The notes beneath the pieces are model-generated. The model saw nothing but the letters and a program-made list of their open reading frames with translations. It was not told where the DNA came from and ran no database searches. DNA of 64,000 bases from Mucilaginibacter segetis (GTDB lineage: Bacteria > Bacteroidota > Bacteroidia > Sphingobacteriales > Sphingobacteriaceae): contig NZ_JAEHFW010000001.1 of NCBI RefSeq assembly GCF_016522075.1, forward strand, positions 496,001 through 560,000. The letters run 5' to 3'. Shown here piece after piece: positions 57,291 to 64,000 of the stretch (positions are counted from its first letter, which is position 1; the number at the start of each line of letters is the position of its first letter). The translations under genes were made by a program, and so were the position numbers.

Positions 57291-58298
57291 ATGTCCCAAG
57301 GTTCAAATTTTGTTGATTATGTAAAGATAAACTGCCGATCCGGACACGGGGGCGCTGGTTCATCGCATTTACATCGTGATAAATTCACGGCAAAAGGCGG
57401 CCCTGATGGCGGCGATGGCGGCAGGGGCGGGCACGTTATTGTAAAAGGTAATGCGCAATTATGGACCATGCTTCATCTTAAATTCAGGAAACATGTTATA
57501 GCCGGTAATGGCGATTCGGGCGGTAGTTCGTTAAGGACCGGAAAAACCGGGCGCGATGAAATATTAGAGGTGCCTTTAGGTACCATAGCCCGTAATGCAG
57601 AAACCGGTGAAATATTATTCGAGATCACTAAAGACGGGGAAACAAGAATATTGACTGAAGGTGGACGAGGAGGCCAGGGTAACTGGCATTTTAAAACGCC
57701 TACATTACAAACACCACGTTTTTCTCAGCCTGGTGAAGAGGGAAAAGAAGAGTGGAATGTGCTGGAGTTAAAAATATTAGCTGATGTTGGTTTGGTAGGT
57801 TTTCCTAATGCAGGTAAATCGACATTACTTTCAGTAGTTTCAGCGGCAAAGCCGGAAATAGCCGATTATGCATTTACTACATTGGTGCCAAACCTGGGTA
57901 TTGTAGCCTATCGTGATAACCGTTCATTTGTAATGGCGGATATTCCGGGTATTATAGAAGGGGCCTCGCAAGGCAAGGGATTGGGAATACGATTTTTGCG
58001 CCATATTGAACGTAACTCTGTATTATTATTTATGATACCTGCTGATACCTCGCGTACCATCAAAGAAGAATATAGTATTTTGTTGCGGGAGTTGAATGAG
58101 TATAATGCCGAATTGATGCATAAACCAAGGGTGCTTGCCATCACTAAATCGGATATGCTGGATGAAGAACTACTACAGGAAATGAAAAAGGAAGTGCCGG
58201 CGAATGTTCCTTGTGTGTTTATATCATCAGTAGCCCAAAAAAATATAAACGAACTTAAGGATATGTTGTGGGCTGCTATTAACCAGCAGATCGGCTAA
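57291..58298 (+). CDS. obgE: Obg-family GTPase
   Basis: ObgE/CgtA is an essential GTPase for late 50S assembly and stress signalling. The 335-residue protein has the glycine-rich Obg fold (about 1-160, [19 protein letters not shown]) and the G domain with G1 [12 protein letters not shown] (about 170), G3 [16 protein letters not shown] and G4 TKSD. It ends after the G domain with no C-terminal OCT extension, as in many bacteria. Its stop overlaps the convergent gene by 4 bp. Confidence 0.95.
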   Translation: MSQGSNFVDYVKINCRSGHGGAGSSHLHRDKFTAKGGPDGGDGGRGGHVIVKGNAQLWTMLHLKFRKHVIAGNGDSGGSSLRTGKTGRDEILEVPLGTIARNAETGEILFEITKDGETRILTEGGRGGQGNWHFKTPTLQTPRFSQPGEEGKEEWNVLELKILADVGLVGFPNAGKSTLLSVVSAAKPEIADYAFTTLVPNLGIVAYRDNRSFVMADIPGIIEGASQGKGLGIRFLRHIERNSVLLFMIPADTSRTIKEEYSILLRELNEYNAELMHKPRVLAITKSDMLDEELLQEMKKEVPANVPCVFISSVAQKNINELKDMLWAAINQQIG

Positions 58299-58768
58299 CG
58301 TTTATCTTTCGCAAAAAATAATACGTAATTGTCGCTCAGTTCCTTTAACGAGAACCCTTTATATCCCGGAAAGCATTTAAGCATCACTTTGGCTCGTATA
58401 CCTTCATAGTAAGACGGCATTAATATATAAATAGGGCCGCCCATATAATCTTTATGAACATACTCATCAAAATTAAACCGGATATCCTGATTAAAAGGTT
58501 TTAAGATAATAACGCGGTTATGCAGATTTTTGAATTCGGGGAAGTCTTTAGTAAATACAAAGACTGCATTGTTACTTTCTTTATCAAGTTGTTTAATGTA
58601 AGCTAAAGACGGTTCATCAATAATGCGGTTTATTTCCCTCGGATCTATCTTCTCGCTCTGTTTTTCGTCTTTTTTATGATTAATAAATAATAATCCCCCC
58701 GCTATAAGTATGGCCACGCCAGCTATCAGGAAGATCAGGTTATAAGGCTTTTTTGCTTTACGTAACAT
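58295..58768 (-). CDS. Membrane-anchored protein of unknown function, last gene of the exosortase operon
   Basis: I do not recognise this 157-residue protein. One membrane anchor (about residues 11-30, [20 protein letters not shown]) is followed by a polar linker and a periplasmic alpha/beta domain with [38 protein letters not shown] and [14 protein letters not shown]. The pattern looks like a compact Rossmann-like or receiver-like domain without catalytic residues I can name. It is the 3' gene of the polysaccharide operon, 35 bp after wcaF, so it may be part of the export or attachment step (inference). Confidence 0.65.
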   Translation of the reverse strand: MLRKAKKPYNLIFLIAGVAILIAGGLLFINHKKDEKQSEKIDPREINRIIDEPSLAYIKQLDKESNNAVFVFTKDFPEFKNLHNRVIILKPFNQDIRFNFDEYVHKDYMGGPIYILMPSYYEGIRAKVMLKCFPGYKGFSLKELSDNYVLFFAKDKR

Positions 58769-58803
58769 GATTTGTTATTTAATATTCAACAGCACTACTA
58801 TTG

Positions 58804-59355
58804 TTATTCAATAACGCGCGGCCGTATTTTAACTGCAGGATTCCCTTGATAAACAAAGTATGGCTCGGTGCTTTTGGTGGCTACAGAACCACTGGTTAAT
58901 ACAGAATGTGATGCCATAATAACGGAGTGATTAATGATTGCGGCGCAGCCTATCCAAACCCCGTCTTCTAAAACAATATTTCCGGTTATCAGATCAAAGG
59001 TAGTTTTTTTATAATTATGACTCCCCGTTTGTAAAAAAGCCCCTTGCGAAATACAAACATTACTTCCGATGGTCACCATCACCAGGTTATCAATCCAAAC
59101 GTTCTCACCTATCCATGTATTATTACTTATGGTTAACAGCCATGGGTATTTGATATTTACCCGGGGTTTAATAGTTACGTTAAAGCCAATCTTACCACCG
59201 AATAGTTTTAAAAGAGAAACTTTTAACCAATTGAATGGAAACAGACCGGTGTTAAATATCAGGTTATTTATATAATACCATAGCACACGTTTAAAGACAC
59301 TTCCACCGGGATGATAGGGCTGATTATTGTATGCCGAAAGATCAGTTGGACGCAT
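58804..59355 (-). CDS. WcaF-type polysaccharide acetyltransferase
   Basis: This 183-residue left-handed beta-helix acetyltransferase belongs to the LacA/NodL/WcaF group (GGKIGFNVTIKPRVNIKYPW, NTWIGENVWIDNLVMVTIG, CISQGAFLQTGSHNY, DGVWIGCAAIINHSV). It would O-acetylate a sugar in an exopolysaccharide, as WcaF does for colanic acid. It overlaps the exosortase gene by 14 bp, and the context supports a role in surface glycan rather than in amino acid or antibiotic metabolism. Confidence 0.88.
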   Translation of the reverse strand: MRPTDLSAYNNQPYHPGGSVFKRVLWYYINNLIFNTGLFPFNWLKVSLLKLFGGKIGFNVTIKPRVNIKYPWLLTISNNTWIGENVWIDNLVMVTIGSNVCISQGAFLQTGSHNYKKTTFDLITGNIVLEDGVWIGCAAIINHSVIMASHSVLTSGSVATKSTEPYFVYQGNPAVKIRPRVIE

Positions 59356-59917
59356 GCGGACTGTTTGATTTGCTGTTTACCCAAAAGTATAAAGCAACAG
59401 CTATGATTATGTATATAAACAGGTTAAAAATGGTGTGGTGATCTATAACCCGTTCACGATCTCTGTTCCAATATAAAGCGATAAGCATTAAACGAATGAT
59501 ATTAAGCAACTGGATAGTTAACAATCCTGTTATCAGGAATATGAGTTTTGATTTAAGTTTTTTTGGGTAAGCTATAACAAATGCCACGAAAAAGCTCATC
59601 ACACCTAATCCTAAACAGGTATAAATTAGGCGTATTGCACCATGACCGGAAACAAGCAATTCGTATTTGTTCACAATAGCGGCAAATCCAATAAAATTTA
59701 ATATGCCTGCAGATGTATTTAACAACAACCATCGCAACCAACTAATATAATTTAAATGCTGATCTAAAAAGGAATTGTAGTGATTGCCAACCGATGTAAG
59801 ACCGAAGAAATAGACATTAAAATAATAGAATATTAAAAACAGACCAATAAAGGTTATAGCGAATTTTATCGCGATGTTTTGATTAAGATAACTTTTTACG
59901 TTGCTTAATAATTTCAT
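59342..59917 (-). CDS. Exosortase family protein
   Basis: This 191-residue polytopic membrane protein has about six transmembrane segments. It carries the catalytic triad of exosortases in order: C101 (IYTCLGLGVMSFF), R142 (LNIIRLMLIALYW) and H160 or H161 (DHHTIFNLFIYII), as in the transpeptidase-like EpsH/Xrt family, which cut and attach C-terminally tagged proteins or act with polysaccharide synthesis. In Sphingobacteriaceae such genes sit in glycan operons like this one; the specific subfamily (XrtY-like) is recall, not checked. No protein with a matching C-terminal tag is encoded in this window. Confidence 0.82.
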   Translation of the reverse strand: MKLLSNVKSYLNQNIAIKFAITFIGLFLIFYYFNVYFFGLTSVGNHYNSFLDQHLNYISWLRWLLLNTSAGILNFIGFAAIVNKYELLVSGHGAIRLIYTCLGLGVMSFFVAFVIAYPKKLKSKLIFLITGLLTIQLLNIIRLMLIALYWNRDRERVIDHHTIFNLFIYIIIAVALYFWVNSKSNSPHASN

Positions 59918-60746
59918 CGATCTTTATATCAACAATTAGCCGAAACCAAAAACCTTGTAAAAAATGAAATATCATACCGGTTCTGCCATCCAGTATTCCT
60001 AACCTGAATACTACTCGGTAAATATAATACAATAGAGGCCGTATATATCTGGGCAGGCGCCACCACAATTGTTTAAGCCAGGCAGTACGCTCGTCCGGGC
60101 TGCCCCAAAAGCGGGGTTTAACGGTTTGTTCCCTTACCCCTAATATACGTTCCGTTTCTTCTATTGCGACTAAATCGCTATAACGGTTATGCTTATCAAT
60201 CCAAAAGCGAATATTATTTTCTTTTAAATTTTCCTCAATCAGATGGCCATTCTTCCAGATAACAGTATTACCCCTTACCACAAATCGGTGATCCATATTT
60301 TCGTTCAGATCTGAAAAACCTTTGCCATATCTTATCATTTTAAGAAGATAGAATGGGTAATATCCGCCGTACTTTATCCACTTACCTTTAAAATAATTTT
60401 TCCGGTTAAAATAAATCCCGTCTACCTGCTGATGATCTTCGTTTTTGAATGCAGCTAATTGTTGATATAGTTCCGGCGTTACTATCTGATCAGCATCCAA
60501 ACAAATTATCCAGGGAGTTTTGATATCGAAGTTATTTAAAGCGTAATCCCATTGCTTAGGATGGTTCTCAAATTTATTTTGCAGTATAGTAGCCCGGGCT
60601 TTTTCGGCTATGGCGATAGTATTATCGGAACTGTAGGAATCCAACAAAAACATTTGAGCATCAAGTCCGGCTATTGATGAAAGTAGTCGTGGCAGGTGAA
60701 TCTCCTCATTATATGTTAAAACGATAAAGGAAAAATGCTGATTCAA
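59883..60746 (-). CDS. Glycosyltransferase family 2
   Basis: This 287-residue inverting enzyme of the GT-A fold starts with FIVLTYNEEIHLPRLLSS and has the DxD-type motif ICLDADQIVTPE near residue 95. The overall sequence, with YPFYLLKMIRYGKGFSDLNE, resembles WaaE/KdtX-like GT2 proteins that add a sugar to a lipid-linked core. A C-terminal amphipathic part binds the membrane. It overlaps the exosortase gene by 35 bp at its 3' end. Donor and acceptor unknown. Confidence 0.86.
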   Translation of the reverse strand: MNQHFSFIVLTYNEEIHLPRLLSSIAGLDAQMFLLDSYSSDNTIAIAEKARATILQNKFENHPKQWDYALNNFDIKTPWIICLDADQIVTPELYQQLAAFKNEDHQQVDGIYFNRKNYFKGKWIKYGGYYPFYLLKMIRYGKGFSDLNENMDHRFVVRGNTVIWKNGHLIEENLKENNIRFWIDKHNRYSDLVAIEETERILGVREQTVKPRFWGSPDERTAWLKQLWWRLPRYIRPLLYYIYRVVFRLGILDGRTGMIFHFLQGFWFRLIVDIKIDEIIKQRKKLS

Positions 60747-60749
60747 TTA

Positions 60750-61916
60750 TTAATGATGCTCTAAATTAGGATTTTGTGCAACGATGATCTTTTTATAAAG
60801 GTCGATATATTTTTGGGCTAAATGGGTGCCTGTAAAATCTTGATATATTATTTGAGGTGCGTTCGTTCTGATGTCCTTTAATGCTGCAGCCGATTGTTTA
60901 CCAATGTTATTTATGTGTTTGGCAACAGATTGCGGATTACTTTGGCATATCCAGCCAAATTTATTTTTTTTGATATATTTAGCCAATCCTACATTTTCGC
61001 TTATCAATACCGCAGTGCCTGTAGATAAACTTTCGATCACAACGTTTCCGAAATTTTCATCGTGGGAGGGGAGTACTAACAGATCTTGCTGTTGAAGGAG
61101 TTTAAATTTATCAGTATCTACAAAACCAGCCCAGGTAATATGCTCATTAACTCTAAGTATTTTAGCTTCATTTTGTAATTTATTTATATAATCCGGATTG
61201 CCATCGCCGGCAATGGTAAGGTGATAGGGGACATTAATGAGCCTTAATGCTTTAATCAATAAATCGAGTCCTTTTTTTTCTTCAATACGCGAAAGATAAA
61301 GTAGTTTTAAAATCGATGGATCGGACTCTGAATTTTCCTTAATGTTTACGTCTTCCAGTTTTACAAAATTGGGTATGGTATTTATACTTAGCGGCGAAAC
61401 AAGTTTTTGTACAGCCTCGTACTCTCTGCCTGATGTGGTATGGATATGACATCTTTTTAAGAGTATTTTACCTAAAAACCGATGAATTAGCTTTTTGCTT
61501 TTAATGTTTCGATTAGTAAAAGAATAAGGGCTTAAAGTGCCGCGTGGCGATAATAAGACAGGTTTTTGTTTTAATAAAGCTATGAAACAGCTTAACAAAG
61601 AAACAAGGTTCCACCAGGCATGTATATGCACTACGTCGAAATCGTTAATGGTTTTCCATAAGAATTGTAATAAACCCGGCGAAAAATGAGTATGGTCTTT
61701 TGTTATGCGCTTAAAGTAATACACAATTACATTATCAATCTTCGTAGCTTTATTGGGGGTAACATTAAGCTCAGATGAACCATTGGCGGTGGTGGTATAA
61801 ACCGTTACTGCAATCCCTGCTTTGGTTAATTCTTCTGATAAGATACTTACCGACATAGTGGGTCCTCCGTAAACTATTGCAGGCTTATAGGCAGCACTTA
61901 TCTGTAATACTTTCAC
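60750..61916 (-). CDS. Glycosyltransferase family 4
   Basis: This 388-residue GT-B retaining enzyme has the N-terminal GGPTMSVSILSEELTKAG acceptor loop, DVVHIHAWWNLVSL, and the C-terminal donor domain with LYLSRIEEKKGLDLLIKAL and the ENFGNVVIESLSTGTAVLIS signature with the catalytic glutamates. It adds a sugar in the surface glycan, perhaps early in the repeat unit. It follows the Wzy-like gene with a 4-bp overlap and precedes the GT2 by 3 bp. Confidence 0.88.
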   Translation of the reverse strand: MKVLQISAAYKPAIVYGGPTMSVSILSEELTKAGIAVTVYTTTANGSSELNVTPNKATKIDNVIVYYFKRITKDHTHFSPGLLQFLWKTINDFDVVHIHAWWNLVSLLSCFIALLKQKPVLLSPRGTLSPYSFTNRNIKSKKLIHRFLGKILLKRCHIHTTSGREYEAVQKLVSPLSINTIPNFVKLEDVNIKENSESDPSILKLLYLSRIEEKKGLDLLIKALRLINVPYHLTIAGDGNPDYINKLQNEAKILRVNEHITWAGFVDTDKFKLLQQQDLLVLPSHDENFGNVVIESLSTGTAVLISENVGLAKYIKKNKFGWICQSNPQSVAKHINNIGKQSAAALKDIRTNAPQIIYQDFTGTHLAQKYIDLYKKIIVAQNPNLEHH

Positions 61917-63313
61917 ACCTTATTCAATATTTTATAGTACCTGAATAAATGGAAAATAATATACATGCTAATGTAACTCCAAAAAACAGAATTAATGATG
62001 AATTCAAAGCTCAGTCCGCGCCAGAATATTTGAAACAGTCCACTAAAAATAAGGGCACTTCCCAATATATACCCTCCGAATAACCTTTCGGCTCGAATAG
62101 ATATCAATTGAGCTATAGCGCCGTATAAAAACAAACTGATAAATATACCAATTTGCCCGCCGGATAGGTAAGCATCAACTATAAATGCAGGCTTTGCAGA
62201 TACCCGCGAATAACGACTTATTACACCTGCATCATATACGCGTTGCATTACTAACTTTTCGGTAATAGGTTTGTGGGGCCAAAATATTCGGGGAATAATT
62301 ACTATAAGAGATTGTTTTAAAAGATCGGTGCCATAATAATCAATACGACTTGGGGTAGATTGGATAAATTTGGTAAACATATCTATTTCACTTAACCGGT
62401 ATACTAAAAAATCCCAGTTTGTTTCCTGCTGATCATCATTTATGGTTGCATCAATGGCTATTTGCGCAGATTCATCAACGTCGACCTGACCAGACCATGC
62501 GTTTTGCCGGAAAGTATTAACATACGCGGGTAATATCCAAAAAGCAAATAACAGTAAAGGGATAAAGGTAATGGTTACTATTTTTTTATAATTTGGGTAA
62601 AGAAAAATACCCAAAACCATGATACTCACTATTATTGGCTCTTTAAAACCTGAGATTAAAAATTCATAAAAGTTGAATAGATAAAGCGCACTACAAATAA
62701 GTATGTTTACTGATTTTTTTTGAGGGATGGCAAACGCAAGCGCAAGTGTGCCCGCAATAAAACTTAACGAATTAAATTGCTCAGAAAACTGGGATAAGCC
62801 GGGTACCTTTGTAAAAATAACAGCAACAGGAAGGCTTATTATAGCCACTCTTAAAAGTAAACCTGCAATTACTCCCTTGTTTACAAAATAAGTTTTAGTT
62901 GCCGGATATTTCATGAATATTAATATACCGGTAACAAATGCGGCATGTCCCAAACTGTAATAGCGCTGGCATTGCGCTATAAGTATTAATACATCCTTAT
63001 TTGAAAGATATTGAAAGCTTGACTTATGAAAATTCTCATATCCTAAAGTATTGAAAAGGTAAAAGATAGAAGTACAGCTCATGTAACCTGCGAAAATTAT
63101 TTGCAATATAAATAGCGGTCGCATTAACTGTTCGCTGAAATTTCTATCATTGGGTATAGGCTTTACCCAACCATTTAAAGTGATGTAAAAGATAAAGAAT
63201 GAACCCAACCACGCAATTAAATACGATAATAGAGGATCATACTTAAAGATCAGCGAAATTAACCATGGGAAATAGAGTAACAGGTATCTTTCGAGTCCTT
63301 TGTTAGGCGACAT
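61913..63313 (-). CDS. Wzy-like polysaccharide polymerase membrane protein
   Basis: This 466-residue protein has about 11-12 transmembrane segments and one large periplasmic loop (about 255-340, with SAQIAIDATINDDQQETNW and FIQSTPSRIDYYGTDLL), the architecture of O-antigen/Wzy polymerases, which join repeat units. I assign it by topology and context, not by a sequence motif. It would act with a flippase that is not in the window. It overlaps both neighbours by 1 and 4 bp. Confidence 0.72.
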   Translation of the reverse strand: MSPNKGLERYLLLYFPWLISLIFKYDPLLSYLIAWLGSFFIFYITLNGWVKPIPNDRNFSEQLMRPLFILQIIFAGYMSCTSIFYLFNTLGYENFHKSSFQYLSNKDVLILIAQCQRYYSLGHAAFVTGILIFMKYPATKTYFVNKGVIAGLLLRVAIISLPVAVIFTKVPGLSQFSEQFNSLSFIAGTLALAFAIPQKKSVNILICSALYLFNFYEFLISGFKEPIIVSIMVLGIFLYPNYKKIVTITFIPLLLFAFWILPAYVNTFRQNAWSGQVDVDESAQIAIDATINDDQQETNWDFLVYRLSEIDMFTKFIQSTPSRIDYYGTDLLKQSLIVIIPRIFWPHKPITEKLVMQRVYDAGVISRYSRVSAKPAFIVDAYLSGGQIGIFISLFLYGAIAQLISIRAERLFGGYILGSALIFSGLFQIFWRGLSFEFIINSVFWSYISMYIIFHLFRYYKILNKV

Positions 63314-64000
63314 TATTTATATTGGGATATAAAATGTGAATTATTTGAAATAAGGCTGTCTTCTATTGCTTTAGCAATCCTAATGAAATTCCAGTCTTTG
63401 ATTAATTGTCCTGAATTTTCTCCGTAAATACTCAAAATATTTTTTGATCGGGTTAGGCTCTGTAAATATTTAAGCAGATTATTTTCATCGCTACTTTTAA
63501 AAATGAATCCATTTAATTCGGGCTTCACTAAATCAATTGCACATCCTACTTTATCTGAAACTAATATGGCTTTATTGCATGCCATCGCTTCATTTACTGT
63601 TAAACCCCAGCTTTCCCCCGGGCCTTTAGATGGCAAACAAAAAAGATCGCATGCATGGTAAAGCGCCGGCATATTTTGCTGATTTTGGAAATTCAGGAAA
63701 TGAATATTTCTATTTCCTTCAGCTTTGGCTTTTAATGAAGCTTCCAACGGCCCATTTCCTGCAAAAAGTAAATGACAATTGGGCTTATTTAATTTATGAA
63801 AGGCGTGAAGTAATAATGTAGGATCTTTTTTTTCAATAAACTTTCCGGCGAAAAGTATAAGTATATCGTTACCAGTAATATGGAGTTTAGACCTGATGTC
63901 TTGTGATTTTATTGTGTCGGTTTTATAAAATCTTTCGTTGTCTATTGCATGTGGTGCAAATATTAACTGCTCATCTTTTAGTCCATATTTTTTAAAATAA
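63313..64000 (-). CDS. Glycosyltransferase family 4 (partial, N-terminus off window)
   Basis: The frame is open from 63313 to the right edge, so the start is outside. About 228 residues of the GT-B C-terminal domain are visible: FAPHAIDNERFYK, the donor-domain opening ILILFAGKFIEKKDPTLLLHA, LLFAGNGPLEASLK, and the ENF-like signature as PGESWGLTVNEAMACNKAIL with both glutamates. It shares one base with the Wzy-like gene (stop TAA overlapping the next ATG), so it is the upstream member of the same operon. Confidence 0.87.
   Translation of the reverse strand, partial: YFKKYGLKDEQLIFAPHAIDNERFYKTDTIKSQDIRSKLHITGNDILILFAGKFIEKKDPTLLLHAFHKLNKPNCHLLFAGNGPLEASLKAKAEGNRNIHFLNFQNQQNMPALYHACDLFCLPSKGPGESWGLTVNEAMACNKAILVSDKVGCAIDLVKPELNGFIFKSSDENNLLKYLQSLTRSKNILSIYGENSGQLIKDWNFIRIAKAIEDSLISNNSHFISQYK

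Overview
The window looks like chromosome from a Bacteroidota species of the Sphingobacteriaceae (Mucilaginibacter or Pedobacter-like). The evidence is a low-to-moderate G+C content, at least ten copies of the Bacteroidota -7 promoter element TAnnTTTG in front of real genes, few Shine-Dalgarno sequences, a lipoprotein TamA (TamL) paired with a giant TamB, a split atp operon with a very short epsilon subunit, a fused CrtYcd lycopene cyclase and a Bacteroidota-type exosortase cluster. Genus is inference. There is no prophage, insertion sequence or CRISPR array.

Layout. 1-7.1 kb: partial tsaC, a GT9 heptosyltransferase, dapD, an S4 RNA-binding protein, then a surface-sugar run on the plus strand (UDP-sugar dehydrogenase, kdsD, kdsB, kdsA) making CMP-Kdo and a uronic acid sugar, meeting guaD. 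7.1-23.2 kb: an OmpH-like lipoprotein, gyrB, a padR-membrane protein pair under a palindromic operator, a retropepsin-like protease, tamL-tamB, dnaE and trxA. 23.2-34.5 kb: a DUF2807 protein, a GAF histidine kinase, two secreted peptidase/esterase-type hydrolases, lpd, crtZ, small unknown genes, murB and an ECF sigma factor.

34.6-38.5 kb is a carotenoid locus: crtB, an unknown gene, crtYcd and a cytochrome b5-like gene on the minus strand, with crtI divergent. With crtZ (30.8 kb) this gives a phytoene to lycopene to beta-carotene to zeaxanthin route. 38.5-51.4 kb is one long minus-strand branched-chain amino acid locus, read ilvD-ilvB-ilvN-ilvC-leuC-(ABM)-leuD-(methyltransferase)-leuB-(methyltransferase)-leuA-ilvA. 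51.7-58.3 kb holds a secreted unknown, atpD-atpC, a quinone oxidoreductase, a peroxiredoxin, tRNA-Arg(ACG), adk and obgE. 58.3 kb to the right edge is a tightly overlapping minus-strand exopolysaccharide operon: two GT4s, a Wzy-like polymerase, a GT2, an exosortase, a WcaF acetyltransferase and an unknown anchored protein.

Most noteworthy: (1) degenerate 7-bp periodic arrays in inverted orientation in two operon-internal gaps (leuC/ilvC and atpD/atpC), with different heptamer consensus; (2) the exosortase/polysaccharide operon with its unknown last gene; (3) a 14+14 bp palindrome covering the padR promoter; (4) a repeated GTGTTCCG element able to form alternative stems upstream of the DUF2807 gene; (5) a 42-residue membrane protein gene overlapping an unknown gene. 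All function calls rest on reading the translated sequences by eye; no database search was run.
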